From CAZTUH01 sp964616175 (lineage in GTDB: Bacteria; Pseudomonadota; Gammaproteobacteria; Burkholderiales; Burkholderiaceae_B): a stretch of 64,000 bases of DNA. Shown here one piece after another: positions 8,254 through 18,699 of the stretch. How positions within the stretch are numbered: the stretch's first letter is position 1; every line of letters starts with the position of its first letter. The notes beneath the pieces were generated by a model. That model was not told the DNA's origin. It saw only the letters and a list, made by a program, of their open reading frames with translations, and made no database searches. A program made the translations under genes and the position numbers. The DNA is taken from the NCBI GenBank assembly GCA_964616175.1, contig CAZTUH010000003.1, forward strand, positions 124,001 through 188,000. The letters run 5' to 3'.

Positions 8254-9291
8254 TTGAATCCTGATACTCAGTTTAGAGATTCTATTTCATTAAATGGCAA
8301 GCATCATTTGTTATCTGTTGATCAATTTGATCGGGAGTCTGTAGAGCATCTTTTTAGCATTGCTGATATGATGCAACCTGTTGCAAAAAGAAGAAGAACC
8401 TGCCGGGTTTTAGAAGGGGCTGTTTTGGGAAATCTCTTCTTCGAAGCTAGCACTCGAACTCGAGTTAGTTTTGGTTCTGCTTTTTGCAAGTTGGGAGGTG
8501 CCGTATGTGATACCACAGGTTTTACTTTTTCTTCAATGGCTAAGGGAGAATCAATTTCTGATACAAGTCGTGTTATGAGTGGTTATGTGGATATTATGGT
8601 AATTAGACATCCAGAACAAGGATCTGTGGCTGAATTTGCAAGTGTTGTTGATATTCCAGTAGTAAATGGTGGAGATGGTCCAGGAGAACATCCAACTCAA
8701 GCTTTGCTTGATCTTTACACTATTCTTCGAGAATTTGAATATCTTGGAAAAAGCATTAATGGTTCCAATATAGCAATTGTTGGGGATTTAAAATACGGAC
8801 GAACTGTTCATTCATTAGTTAAATTGCTATCTCTTTATAAAGATATAAAGATATCATTAATTTCTCCACATGGCTTGGAAATTCCAGATCATCTGCTTGA
8901 ATCCGTTGCACATCATAATAATAATGTATTTGAACAAGTTAATGTCTTATCTAATGGTTTAATTGGTGCTGATGTTGTTTATGCAACCCGAGTTCAAAAA
9001 GAGCGATTTCCTGGAGAAAATGGAGTTAACTATCCAATTGATTTTCAAATCAATACTCAGAAAATAGATATTTATTGTAAACCGGATGTTGTTGTTATGC
9101 ATCCCTTACCTAGAGATAGTAGACCAGGGTCAAATGACTTGAGCCTTGATCTGAATGGTGATAAACGCTTAGCAATTTTTCGTCAAACTGATAATGGCAT
9201 TCCGATTCGAATGGCCATATTTTCTGTGCTAATGGGGGTAGAGAATCTAATAAGCAACTCATTGTGTGAAAAAAGATGGCAACAAATTTGA
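8254..9291 (+). CDS. pyrB: Aspartate carbamoyltransferase catalytic subunit
   Basis: PyrB condenses carbamoyl phosphate and aspartate in de novo pyrimidine synthesis. The 345-residue product carries the carbamoyl-phosphate loop STRTR (about 66-70), SMAKGES with the catalytic Lys, HPTQALLDLY (about 146-155) and HPLPR (about 283-287). The start is taken as TTG 8254, because a strong AAGGAG at 8242-8247 lies six bases upstream. A longer frame from TTG 8239 would put that ribosome site inside the gene. No pyrI regulatory subunit follows. The next gene, metG, converges on it. Confidence 0.96.
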   Translation: MNPDTQFRDSISLNGKHHLLSVDQFDRESVEHLFSIADMMQPVAKRRRTCRVLEGAVLGNLFFEASTRTRVSFGSAFCKLGGAVCDTTGFTFSSMAKGESISDTSRVMSGYVDIMVIRHPEQGSVAEFASVVDIPVVNGGDGPGEHPTQALLDLYTILREFEYLGKSINGSNIAIVGDLKYGRTVHSLVKLLSLYKDIKISLISPHGLEIPDHLLESVAHHNNNVFEQVNVLSNGLIGADVVYATRVQKERFPGENGVNYPIDFQINTQKIDIYCKPDVVVMHPLPRDSRPGSNDLSLDLNGDKRLAIFRQTDNGIPIRMAIFSVLMGVENLISNSLCEKRWQQI

Positions 9292-9313
9292 TTAAATCTT
9301 TCGAAAAGAAAAT

Positions 9314-9330
9314 GCCTCAAATTTTGAGGT
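9314..9330. terminator. Inverted repeat between convergent pyrB and metG
   Basis: GCCTCAAATTTTGAGGT is a near-perfect palindrome in the 129-base gap between the ends of pyrB and metG. It may act as a bidirectional terminator. It lacks a strong T-run on either side, so this is tentative. Confidence 0.35.
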
Positions 9331-9420
9331 ATCGGCTTCTGATTAGCTTGTAGTGATTATCCTGGGACTTTGTAAAAATTTTCTTCGACCATTTATTTTA
9401 TTTTTTGAGCTGAGGTATAG

Positions 9421-11103
9421 TTATTCGAATAATTTTTCTACCATTCCAAGATCTACCCTTTTCAAAAATGGTTTAAAAGGCAATATGCGCATTGGCAAGA
9501 TGGATGCATCATCCCAAGTAATATTATGTTCGATTTGATAGAAATCTTTCATTATACAACTTGTTAATTCTGGGAGAATAGGGCTAAGCATTACAGTAAG
9601 TGCCTTAAAATATGCTGCGGAATATGAACATACCTGTTGCAATTGTTTTCTCTCCTCGAGGTTTTCTGTTTTTCTTATTCTTTTAGCTAAATCCCAAGGA
9701 CGAGAAGAGTTTATATATTGGTTGACTTGGTCTGAATAATTGGAAATTTCCCGAAGAGCTTTACTATAGTTTCTTGCTTGAATTAATAGACGAACAAGTT
9801 CAGTGTTTGATCTCAATTTTTCTACTAATTTATCAACTCCAGATTGATATTCTAGAGCATTGTTAAAATGCTTAGTAATGAAATTTGCTGTCCTAGCGGC
9901 TATATTAATATACTTTCCTATTAAATCACTGTTAACACGAGAGACAAAATCATTTGAATTAAAATCAACATCTTCACATTTTTTATTAAGCTTTGAAGCA
10001 AAATAATATCGGATCCATTCTGGATTTAAGCCGATTTCGAGATAGCGAAGCGGAGAAATCCCAGTTCCACGGCTTTTTGACATCTTCTTGCCATTAATAG
10101 TCATAAATCCGTGAACATTTATTGAATCGGGTATTTTTCTTTTGGAAAATTTAAGTAAAGCAGGTAAGAACAAAGCATGAAAATATATAATATCTTTGCC
10201 AATAAAGTGTATCTGTTCAGTTGAATTTTTTCTATCAATTAGAGATTCAAAATCAATTCCTTTTTTCCCACAGAAAGATTTTAAAGATGATAGATAGCCA
10301 ATTGTTGCATCTAGCCAAACATAAAAGTATTTTCCTGGATTATCTGGAATTTCAATTCCATAATAAGGAGAATCACGAGAGATATCCCAATCACTTAGCA
10401 TTGATTTCCCAGAAATTCCTAACCATTCCTGTACTTTGGAAAGAATTTCAGGCTGTAATCGTGGATTACCTGCTTGGTTCTTTCCACTTGTCCATTCTCT
10501 TAAAAATTGCACACACTCAGGGTTTGACAATTTGAAAAAAATATGATCTGAAAATTTTACGATAGGTTTGCATCCAGTCAATTCAGAATAAGGTTTTATT
10601 AAATCGCTTGGTGAATATACACTTCCACATATTTCACAAGAATCTCCAAACTGATGTTTTTCATAGCATTTTGGGCATTGGCCTCTAATATATCTATCTG
10701 ATAGAAACATTCCAATAATTGGATCATAGAATTGTTTAACAGATCGAGTTTCAATAAAACCATTACTTTTTAGACAGTAATAAATATCATGACATAATTG
10801 TTTGTTCTCATCTGAAGCAGTTGAATGCCAATGATCAAATTGAATATGAAATCCATTGAGATATTCCTTTCTTTCTGAGGAATATCTCTGTACTAACTCA
10901 TGTGGTGTAATTCCTTCTTTCTTTGCTTTGAGCATGATCGGAGCTCCATGTGCATCATCTGCTCCTATAAAATAAACTTTATGACCAGACATTCTCATTG
11001 ATCGGACCCAGATATCTGCTTGAATATATTCCATAATATGCCCAATATGAAGAGAACCATTGGCATAGGGCAATGCTGTTGTAACAAATAAAGTTCGAGA
11101 CAT
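9421..11103 (-). CDS. metG: Methionyl-tRNA synthetase, C-terminally short form
   Basis: MetG charges tRNA-Met. The 560-residue product has the class I signature HIGH (19-22), a zinc knuckle with Cys143, Cys146, Cys156 and Cys159, and KMSKS at about 337-341. The anticodon-binding helical domain follows. Betaproteobacterial and E. coli enzymes usually have about 680-690 residues, with a C-terminal Trbp111-like tRNA-binding and dimerisation domain. This one stops at the point where that domain's linker would begin, at VDLGMVEKLFE. The 129 bases behind the stop hold no obvious remnant. It is probably a functional monomeric form. The start ATG 11103 fits the conserved N-terminus. Confidence 0.96.
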   Translation of the reverse strand: MSRTLFVTTALPYANGSLHIGHIMEYIQADIWVRSMRMSGHKVYFIGADDAHGAPIMLKAKKEGITPHELVQRYSSERKEYLNGFHIQFDHWHSTASDENKQLCHDIYYCLKSNGFIETRSVKQFYDPIIGMFLSDRYIRGQCPKCYEKHQFGDSCEICGSVYSPSDLIKPYSELTGCKPIVKFSDHIFFKLSNPECVQFLREWTSGKNQAGNPRLQPEILSKVQEWLGISGKSMLSDWDISRDSPYYGIEIPDNPGKYFYVWLDATIGYLSSLKSFCGKKGIDFESLIDRKNSTEQIHFIGKDIIYFHALFLPALLKFSKRKIPDSINVHGFMTINGKKMSKSRGTGISPLRYLEIGLNPEWIRYYFASKLNKKCEDVDFNSNDFVSRVNSDLIGKYINIAARTANFITKHFNNALEYQSGVDKLVEKLRSNTELVRLLIQARNYSKALREISNYSDQVNQYINSSRPWDLAKRIRKTENLEERKQLQQVCSYSAAYFKALTVMLSPILPELTSCIMKDFYQIEHNITWDDASILPMRILPFKPFLKRVDLGMVEKLFE

Positions 11104-11370
11104 GATTATTTTTTGTGAGAATAAATCTAATTAAATTAGATATTAGATAATTGATGTATTTATTTGCTCGATTTAATCTAGCAGAAAAGCTATCATTCAC
11201 GAATAAAAAGTTTTAGAAATTTTGTTCGACTTTTTCTTTTACCGTATAAATGATAGGAAGTATATAGCAATGAAAAAAAAGATTTCAAGTTTTTCAGTAT
11301 TTTTCTTCTATCAATTATTTTCTAAAAAAAAAATAAAAAATTGGTCAAAGGTCCAGTTCTATTTTCTGGG

Positions 11371-12459
11371 ATGAATAATAGTATGAATGAAATTGTAGAT
11401 CGAATCTCTCATATACTGAGTTCTGTGAAAGATCCATCCAGTAATCTTTCTTTGTCTTCCTTTTTGAATAAGAAAAATATTTATTTAAAAGGTACTAGTA
11501 TTCGATTGGTACTTGAAATTGGTTTTCCTGGAACTACTGTTTTAGAAAAAATTCATAACTTAGCTTCTAAAGCTTTATATATATCTGGATTTAAAGAAGT
11601 GTGTGTTGATGTTATTTGTAAAGTACATTCACATAAAGTCCAAGATAACTTAAAACCTTTGAAAGGAATAAAAAATATCATAGTGGTTGGTTCTGGAAAG
11701 GGAGGAGTTGGAAAAAGTACCATATCTACTAATATTTCATTAGCATTAAGCAAATTAGGAGCGAGAGTAGGTCTTTTGGATGCAGATATTTATGGTCCAA
11801 GTATTCCAACAATGCTTGGTATTACGAAGCGTCCTGAATCCTTAGACAATAAGAGTATGGAACCTCTTTTAGCATTCAACATACAAACCAATTCCATTGG
11901 GTTTCTAATAGATGGAGACTCTCCTGCAATTTGGAGAGGTCCAATAGTAGCAAGGGCTTTAGAACAGTTGTTAAATCAAACTAATTGGCGTGATTTAGAC
12001 TATATGATTGTAGATATGCCTCCAGGAACTGGCGACATTGCATTAACCTTGGCACAAAAAGTACCAATTGTTGGATCTGTTATCGTTACAACTCCTCAAG
12101 ATGTTGCTCTTTTAGATGCTCGACGCTGCTTAAAAATGTTTCAAAAAGTTCGAATTCCAATTCTAGGAATTGTTGAAAACATGGCCCTGTACAAATGTCC
12201 GAAATGTGATTTTGTTGATCATATCTTTGGAAAAGATGGGGGAAAAAATCTAGCTATTCAAAACGAAATTCGTTGCTTAGGAACCCTACCATTGGAAAAA
12301 AAGATCTGTCAACAATCTGATATTGGAGCCCCCCCTATATTTTTAGAATCGGAGAATTCTGACATTTTTTTAGATATTGCACAGAGATTGGCTATAGAAG
12401 TTTCTTTATTGCCTAGAGATACCTCTTCTAAGATTCCACCAATAATAGCTAAAACTTAA
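11371..12459 (+). CDS. apbC: Mrp/ApbC iron-sulfur cluster carrier ATPase
   Basis: A P-loop ATPase that delivers [4Fe-4S] clusters. It has an N-terminal MIP18-like domain (about 1-85), a deviant Walker A GSGKGGVGKST (about 107-117) and the cluster-binding CPKC pair (about 276-279). The length of 362 residues from ATG 11371 is typical. The frame is open further up to a TTG at 11341, without conserved sequence. It lies beside divergent metG, the usual neighbour in betaproteobacteria. Likely clients in this window are NADH dehydrogenase (nuoN locus) and the iron-sulfur UDG; that part is inference. Confidence 0.94.
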   Translation: MNNSMNEIVDRISHILSSVKDPSSNLSLSSFLNKKNIYLKGTSIRLVLEIGFPGTTVLEKIHNLASKALYISGFKEVCVDVICKVHSHKVQDNLKPLKGIKNIIVVGSGKGGVGKSTISTNISLALSKLGARVGLLDADIYGPSIPTMLGITKRPESLDNKSMEPLLAFNIQTNSIGFLIDGDSPAIWRGPIVARALEQLLNQTNWRDLDYMIVDMPPGTGDIALTLAQKVPIVGSVIVTTPQDVALLDARRCLKMFQKVRIPILGIVENMALYKCPKCDFVDHIFGKDGGKNLAIQNEIRCLGTLPLEKKICQQSDIGAPPIFLESENSDIFLDIAQRLAIEVSLLPRDTSSKIPPIIAKT

Positions 12460-12489
12460 TAAATATTAAATTAATTACAAAAATAATTT

Positions 12490-14436
12490 ATGTTTAAGGT
12501 TGGGACCTTATTAGGTACTTTGTTCGTGATATTGCTTTTCACAAGCAATGTAAGAAGCATTTCTCCTGAAATTTTGATTGAAGAAGGAGGGGAAGTCTCT
12601 AGCTCTGTTTTAACAAAAATCAGAACTGCTATCGATAGATTTGTTAAATCAATAACTGAGGATACATTCTCTGATAAAACAGAAATAGATCAGTTCTTCA
12701 AATTAAGAATTCAGAAAATACTACTGTCTATACTTTCATCCGAAGGCTATTTCTGTCCAACATTGGAATTAAGTTTGGATAATCTTGAGAACAAAAAAAC
12801 ATGGAATATCCGAATTATTCCTGGGAAACAAAGTTTAATATCCAATGCAAATTTGAAGATTTCAGGTCCAGCTAATTTGATACAGTCTGATCCAAGTTTT
12901 GTAAAAAGAATTGAAGCACTTCAAGAGAGATGGAAAAACCAAATAGGTGAACCATTTAATAATACTGAATGGAGAAAGAAAAAACTTTCCTTGCTTTCAG
13001 AAATAGCTTCTAAAGATTTTCCGTTTTGTCATATTGTTCAATCATCTGCAAGAATTAGTGATGATAAAATGATGGTGGATTTATCGTTACACATTGATAG
13101 TGGACCTCGAGTAACATTAGGAGCTTTGAATGTACATGGCTTGAAAAGGAATTCAAAAGATGTAGTTAATCGCTATGTTAAATACAATTTTGGAGAGACT
13201 TTTGATCAGAAACTTGTAAATGCTTGGAAAAAAAATTTACAATCCACTGGTTTTTTTCGTGGAGTTTTTGTTTCTCTAAGTGATTCGACAGCAGAGGATT
13301 TTTATCCTGTGAATAACTCAACTGGAATGAATGATAAAAACCATTCTTCAGGAACTGTTGCAGAAGGTGAATATTATCTAGATAATTCCTTTTCCGATAA
13401 AAATAATTTACAAAAAAATGTTTTATTAAACACATCTGAAATCAATCTTCCAGTTCAAATCAAGGTGATTGAAGCCCCAAAAAAAAGGGCTGCCCTATCT
13501 TTTGGAATTGATGATGATGCTGGGTTTCAATTAGAAAGCTTATACCGGCAAAACATCGTTAATTCGAATCCACTAATTCTTTCAACAGGATTTTCAATAG
13601 ATCGATTGCATCAGAGAGCTTTCATTGATTTTAATTTTATGCCATCAATTGATCTGATTCGTCATCGACATGATAGAAATGCTTTTGGTTTTTTGATCGA
13701 TTGTTCAGATATCCAAGAAGTAAAAGTCTATCGCTTTGCCCTAGGTGCTACACATATCCAACAAATCAATAGAGGGCATTCTAATCAAATTAAATATGAT
13801 TCACACCTAGGAACATTAATAGCATATGATTTAGTTCAGAGAAATAGCATAAATTTCAAACTACCTTCATTAATAGGTACTTTTGAGTTAGCAAGAAATA
13901 ATATAGACAATCAGTATAATCCAAGAAGAGGAAATTCAGTTTTTTTGGGATTTGCAGCCGGTATTACTTTTAATGAAATTAATTCATATACAAAAGTTAA
14001 ATTCAGAATCCAAAAGTGGTGGCCTTTTGGGCTATCAGATTTTATCTATTCAAGATTTGAAATAGGAAAAGCATGGTTAGGGAGTAATGTAAACAAAGTT
14101 CCTGATGATTTTGGTTTTCGAACTGGAGGAGCTCATTCGATTAGAGGTTATGGTTATCAAAGCATTGGAGTTAAACGGGGAGATGCAGTAATTGGAGGTT
14201 CTCGGTTAGTTCTGTTTAGTTTTGAGTACAATCACAACTTTAGAGAAAAACTTGGACTTGGTTTATTCATTGAAGGTGGTAATGCCTCAGATGAGTTTAA
14301 AATTAAAAGTCTTGCAATAGGCTATGGAATAGGTATCAGAGTTCAAACATTGGCAGGACCAATACTGTTTGACATAGCTTATGGGGTTAAAGACAAAACA
14401 ATTCGCTCTCATTTTTCACTTGGAATTTCATTTTGA
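12490..14436 (+). CDS. tamA: Outer-membrane translocation/assembly module TamA
   Basis: An Omp85-family protein of 648 residues. A signal peptide (about 1-23) is followed by POTRA-like repeats (roughly 25-280) and a C-terminal beta-barrel. The family motif RGYG appears at about residue 550 (GGAHSIRGYGYQS). The barrel ends in a Phe-terminated strand (SLGISF), as outer-membrane proteins do. Direct coupling to tamB, by overlapping TTG start and TGA stop, supports TamA rather than BamA. An Asn/Ser-rich insertion at about 275-320 precedes the barrel and looks lineage-specific. Confidence 0.9.
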   Translation: MFKVGTLLGTLFVILLFTSNVRSISPEILIEEGGEVSSSVLTKIRTAIDRFVKSITEDTFSDKTEIDQFFKLRIQKILLSILSSEGYFCPTLELSLDNLENKKTWNIRIIPGKQSLISNANLKISGPANLIQSDPSFVKRIEALQERWKNQIGEPFNNTEWRKKKLSLLSEIASKDFPFCHIVQSSARISDDKMMVDLSLHIDSGPRVTLGALNVHGLKRNSKDVVNRYVKYNFGETFDQKLVNAWKKNLQSTGFFRGVFVSLSDSTAEDFYPVNNSTGMNDKNHSSGTVAEGEYYLDNSFSDKNNLQKNVLLNTSEINLPVQIKVIEAPKKRAALSFGIDDDAGFQLESLYRQNIVNSNPLILSTGFSIDRLHQRAFIDFNFMPSIDLIRHRHDRNAFGFLIDCSDIQEVKVYRFALGATHIQQINRGHSNQIKYDSHLGTLIAYDLVQRNSINFKLPSLIGTFELARNNIDNQYNPRRGNSVFLGFAAGITFNEINSYTKVKFRIQKWWPFGLSDFIYSRFEIGKAWLGSNVNKVPDDFGFRTGGAHSIRGYGYQSIGVKRGDAVIGGSRLVLFSFEYNHNFREKLGLGLFIEGGNASDEFKIKSLAIGYGIGIRVQTLAGPILFDIAYGVKDKTIRSHFSLGISF

Positions 14437-17400
14437 CTTATCGTGGAAAACTTTTTCAAAATAGAGGGTTGTTCATAATATTTTCTATTTTGGTTACTTT
14501 TTTCAGTTTTTCGATTTGGATAAGTTCTTCTGAACAAGGAAGTAAATTTTTACTTGAAAAAGTATTCCGGAATTTCAATATTCAGTTCATTGGAATTAGT
14601 GGAACAATATCAAAAGAAATAAAAATTGAAAGAATGGATATTTTTTTCCCAGGTTTTGGTATCCGATTTTCAAATCTAAAAATCAATATAGATTGGAAAA
14701 ATATAATTCGCAGACAATTGTATATAAAAAGTATTTCAGCAAGTGAAATGCATTTCAGAAATCATGATCATGAAATTAAGGATAAGTCTTTATCCTCCAA
14801 AAAAAAGACAGCTTTTCTTAATTTTCCAATTGATGTTCAATTGAATGAACTGATCATCAATCAGATCTTGATATCAGATAATTTCTCTTCTGCTAGATTT
14901 GTACAAGCTTTAAGAAAACATTACATAAGCCTAGAAGGATCAAGGCCTTTTTCAGTGAAAGAATTTGTATTCCCTTTGAGGAGTCTGAGTTTAGCTTTAA
15001 AAGGAATTCTCATAGTTAATACTCATAAGTTTTATGTAGACATGAGAACTATGGTTCAAATCAATTTTCAAAAGGCCATTTTGAATAACTCTTCAATAAA
15101 TCAGGAAAAATTGGATATTTATCATTTTCCAGAACTAAGAATTCAATCTAGTGGAACTTATAATGATATGCGAATCAAGATAAACACTCAAGAGTTCAAG
15201 TCAAATAGGATTGAAGGAAAAATATTATTTCGACAATTATTATTGGATTCTCTTTGGATAAAGTTTCAAAGCCAGAAAAATAATAGTTTTATATTTATGT
15301 GTCTTGATAAGGAACCTAGGAAAATAAATTCTACAAACAAAAATTTTCTGATTAAACTTATTACTAATAAATTAGATTTAAATACATTTTTAACAGATTC
15401 AAATCTGAAAACATCTTTAACTAGTCAATCTGTATTGAATATTTTATTAAATGAAAAAAATTTCATTAAAAAAATGAATCTTAACTCAAGAATAGTTCCA
15501 GAAAGTTTTTGGAATGGTCAAAAGTTAGATGCTTCAATCAAAGTAATAGCAACTTTTGAAACAAAGCATTTAAACTCTTTAAATTTGTTCGAATCTTTAA
15601 AGTTTGACGAGAATTCTTTACTAAATATTGATTGGATTGATTTAGATTTAAACGTTGGTCTTAATAATTTTCACTTGGAAGGAAATTGGTCAAAAGAAAA
15701 TTCAAATTCATTACTGCTTAAAATTTGTGCAAAAAATCTTAGCCAATTGTGGCCAACCTTATCAGGTGATATTGAAATTCAAATGAACATTCAAGGTTTT
15801 CTAGAAAAGTATAGTGTGAATCTCGGTATATTGTTTGTTTCATTGGAAAGCTCCGAAAATTCAAGACTGTTGAATTTTTTTTCAAACAATACTAATGCTA
15901 ATAAAAAAAATATCAATTCTTTATTTATTCATGGAGAAGTAAATAAAGAAACTAGTATGGTAAAGATTTCAGATTTGAACGCTAGAATTGATAATTTTCT
16001 TTTAAAGAATAATGGAGATGTATCCATTTTTTTAGATAAAAAATTATCTGATCGATCATGGAAACTAGGGAACCTTGATTTACAATTGGAAAGATCTGGA
16101 ATACCAGTTATTACTTTTCAAAAAACCTGTTCAGCTAAAGATTTAAATCTTTATGAAATTAAATTTCATCTTAAAGACCAAGAAACATTTTGTGAAATTT
16201 TCCATAAATTGAAAACTGCATTTTCAAGAAATATTAATATTGAATCAAACAATCATGAACTATCATCAGTAACAATTTCTTCTGTATTAGACAAAAATTT
16301 TTCTCCAGGAGATTTAATTTTTAATTTCTGGAAAGATCATTCTGGATTCATTCAAATTTCTTCTAGTAGAAATGGAAAAATACTTTTGAAAAATGCAAAA
16401 CTTCAGTGCTTGAAAAAATCATTTGAAAAATCCAGAAATAAGTTACATGCAAGACTTATTGTTCACTCTGATATGGGAAACTTCATTGATTTAGAAACTT
16501 CATTTATCATATTTCCATGGTGGAAACAAGAATGTCCGGCAAGTTCAAATTTGGTTCAACTAAGTGAGTTTTCAATGAAGAGTCATCTCAATGATATAAA
16601 ATGGTTGAACATTTTCCTTCGGAAGAATATTCAGGTTGGAGGAGGAATAAAAACGTCTATAAAAAGTCAAAATCTAGAGGAAAACACTTGGAAAACATAT
16701 GGAACTATCCAAGGTAATAAACTCAGTGTAATTAAAACTGACGAGGGTATAGAGTTAACCAATGGTTGGTTGGATGGTTCTTTTAATGGCGACAAATTCA
16801 TTTTAAATTCACTTTTATTTTCAAACACACATAAATTTTCTTTTATAGATCATAAAATCCAGCAATGGATTATAAAACATTTAGAGGAGGAAAAAGGTTA
16901 TACTAGCTGCTATGGATATTGGGATTTTTCTGCTAGATCTGGTGAAATGAAACTTCAACTACATCAATTTCCAATTGTTCATCAGTTTGAAAAATGCATA
17001 GTTGTTTCCGGGAAAATCAATGTTTTAATTCCCCGATCATCAAAAATGGTTGTCAATGGTGATTTAAAAGTAGATACCGGACTAATAGATCTAGGGTTAA
17101 CAAGTGGAATCCGAGGTCTAGAGCACGATGTATCTTTTGCAGGTAGTAATACCAATATTAGTCCTCAAGAAAGTTTGTTTTCTTTTTTTGAAAAAATCAT
17201 TATCAACCTCAATGTTGGATCAAATTTTAAATTATTTGGATTGGGTTTAGATGCTGGGTTGCTAGGTGCATTAGAACTGAAGTTCATAAAAAATAGCAAC
17301 CAGCTTTCAGGTTTTGGAATTTTAAACACCTTACCAGAAGCTACAATAGAAGCATTTGGACAATCCTTGCGGATACGCCGTGGACAACTAATTTTCCAGG

Positions 17401-17951
17401 GAAATATGGATAATCCATCATTAGATCTTGAGGCATTGCGCACTGGGGAACAAATTGAATCTGGGATTCATATCTCTGGAACAATACATAAACCTATCAT
17501 AGGATTGATCTCCTATCCTAATGTTGGAGATATTGAAAAACTCTCATGGCTAATGCTTGGTTCTAGTTCTCAAGAAAACATCGGAAATACAGAATTGCTA
17601 GTTTCCATAGGCACAATATTGTTAAATGAAAAACATCATCTTCTTAAGCAATTTGGAATCACTAATATTCGATCTCGCAGTGCACCAGTTATAGGATCAA
17701 ATGGATTGCTTCCTAATCGAACAATTGCTGATAATCTTAAAGGAAATAATTCGCCAGAACTTACAACACAGTTCCTAGTTGCTAGTAAAAATTTAGACAA
17801 TGGAATTTCCTTAAGCATTGAACAAGCTATTGCTGGAAATGAAACATTAGGCCGGATAAGTTATCCATTATCTAAGCGTTGGACTTTTGATATAAAGGGA
17901 GGTTCAAGGAACGGAATAGCTTTAGTCTATCGAACATATTTTTATGATTAA
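14433..17951 (+). CDS. tamB: Translocation/assembly module protein TamB
   Basis: A 1172-residue periplasm-spanning protein of the TamB/AsmA-like (DUF490) family. The N-terminus has a single membrane anchor (about residues 13-31). The body is a long beta-rich region, and the conserved C-terminal domain occupies the last 300 residues or so, where IRRGQLIFQGN and LDLEALRTGEQIESG match the family. Current views give TamB a role in moving phospholipid to the outer membrane, besides helping barrel assembly with TamA. The start is TTG 14433, overlapping the tamA stop as TTGA. The central half is diverged and Lys/Asn-rich, following the genome bias. Confidence 0.9.
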   Translation: MTYRGKLFQNRGLFIIFSILVTFFSFSIWISSSEQGSKFLLEKVFRNFNIQFIGISGTISKEIKIERMDIFFPGFGIRFSNLKINIDWKNIIRRQLYIKSISASEMHFRNHDHEIKDKSLSSKKKTAFLNFPIDVQLNELIINQILISDNFSSARFVQALRKHYISLEGSRPFSVKEFVFPLRSLSLALKGILIVNTHKFYVDMRTMVQINFQKAILNNSSINQEKLDIYHFPELRIQSSGTYNDMRIKINTQEFKSNRIEGKILFRQLLLDSLWIKFQSQKNNSFIFMCLDKEPRKINSTNKNFLIKLITNKLDLNTFLTDSNLKTSLTSQSVLNILLNEKNFIKKMNLNSRIVPESFWNGQKLDASIKVIATFETKHLNSLNLFESLKFDENSLLNIDWIDLDLNVGLNNFHLEGNWSKENSNSLLLKICAKNLSQLWPTLSGDIEIQMNIQGFLEKYSVNLGILFVSLESSENSRLLNFFSNNTNANKKNINSLFIHGEVNKETSMVKISDLNARIDNFLLKNNGDVSIFLDKKLSDRSWKLGNLDLQLERSGIPVITFQKTCSAKDLNLYEIKFHLKDQETFCEIFHKLKTAFSRNINIESNNHELSSVTISSVLDKNFSPGDLIFNFWKDHSGFIQISSSRNGKILLKNAKLQCLKKSFEKSRNKLHARLIVHSDMGNFIDLETSFIIFPWWKQECPASSNLVQLSEFSMKSHLNDIKWLNIFLRKNIQVGGGIKTSIKSQNLEENTWKTYGTIQGNKLSVIKTDEGIELTNGWLDGSFNGDKFILNSLLFSNTHKFSFIDHKIQQWIIKHLEEEKGYTSCYGYWDFSARSGEMKLQLHQFPIVHQFEKCIVVSGKINVLIPRSSKMVVNGDLKVDTGLIDLGLTSGIRGLEHDVSFAGSNTNISPQESLFSFFEKIIINLNVGSNFKLFGLGLDAGLLGALELKFIKNSNQLSGFGILNTLPEATIEAFGQSLRIRRGQLIFQGNMDNPSLDLEALRTGEQIESGIHISGTIHKPIIGLISYPNVGDIEKLSWLMLGSSSQENIGNTELLVSIGTILLNEKHHLLKQFGITNIRSRSAPVIGSNGLLPNRTIADNLKGNNSPELTTQFLVASKNLDNGISLSIEQAIAGNETLGRISYPLSKRWTFDIKGGSRNGIALVYRTYFYD

Positions 17952-18006
17952 AATCATAAGGAAAAAAATAAAACAATGCTTATATCAACTTTTTACATTT
18001 TCTGAA

Positions 18007-18020
18007 AAGGAATAATCCTT
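18007..18020 (+). promoter_or_regulatory. Ribosome binding site in a small hairpin before dcd
   Basis: AAGGA (18007-18011), the likely ribosome binding site of dcd, can pair with TCCTT (18016-18020) around a four-base loop, one base before the ATG. It may be chance or may lower translation. Confidence 0.3.
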
Positions 18021-18021
18021 C

Positions 18022-18585
18022 ATGAGTATTAAGAATGATCGATGGATTCGAGAATCTGCAGAAGCAGGTATGATAGAACCATTTGAGCCTACACAAATAA
18101 GTTCAGTTAATGGAGCTCGAATAGTGAGTTACGGAACTAGTAGTTATGGGTATGATGTCCGTTGTGCCAACGAATTCAAAGTATTTACAAATGTGAATTC
18201 AACTATTGTAGATCCAAAAAAATTTGACGAAAAGTCCTTTATCAATTTTAACAGTGATATATGTATCATTCCTCCAAACTCCTTTGCTTTGGCAAGGACT
18301 GTTGAATATTTCTATATTCCAAGAAATATTCTGACAATTTGTCTAGGAAAAAGCACTTATGCACGCTGCGGCATCATAGTCAATATAACTCCACTTGAGC
18401 CAGAATGGAATGGAAATGTCACATTAGAATTTTCTAATACTACTCCGTTGCCAGCGAAAATTTATGCTGGAGAAGGTTGTGCTCAAATGTTATTTCTAGA
18501 AAGCAATGAAAGTTGTGAAATTTCTTACTCAGATCGAAATGGAAAATACCAAAGTCAGAGTGGCATTACATTACCAAAAATTTAA
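18022..18585 (+). CDS. dcd: dCTP deaminase
   Basis: Dcd deaminates dCTP to dUTP, feeding dUMP to thymidylate synthase. The 187-residue product shows the family core: YGYDVRC near residues 47-53, the active-site segment GKSTYARCGI, and TPLEPEWNG with the catalytic Glu. It closes with GKYQSQ and a C-terminal tail. It ends the metG/mrp/tam/dcd neighbourhood. Together with folA and thyA just downstream on the other strand and tmk at 42606, it makes the dTMP route well represented here. Confidence 0.97.
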   Translation: MSIKNDRWIRESAEAGMIEPFEPTQISSVNGARIVSYGTSSYGYDVRCANEFKVFTNVNSTIVDPKKFDEKSFINFNSDICIIPPNSFALARTVEYFYIPRNILTICLGKSTYARCGIIVNITPLEPEWNGNVTLEFSNTTPLPAKIYAGEGCAQMLFLESNESCEISYSDRNGKYQSQSGITLPKI

Positions 18586-18699
18586 AGTCTATATTTTTAT
18601 ATAAGTCATTTCTGACAAGACAAGAATTCGCTGATAGGATCACAGTTGTTGTTTTTCTTGTGTTTGTTATTTATTTAAAAAGATCCAAAGAAAAATTGG

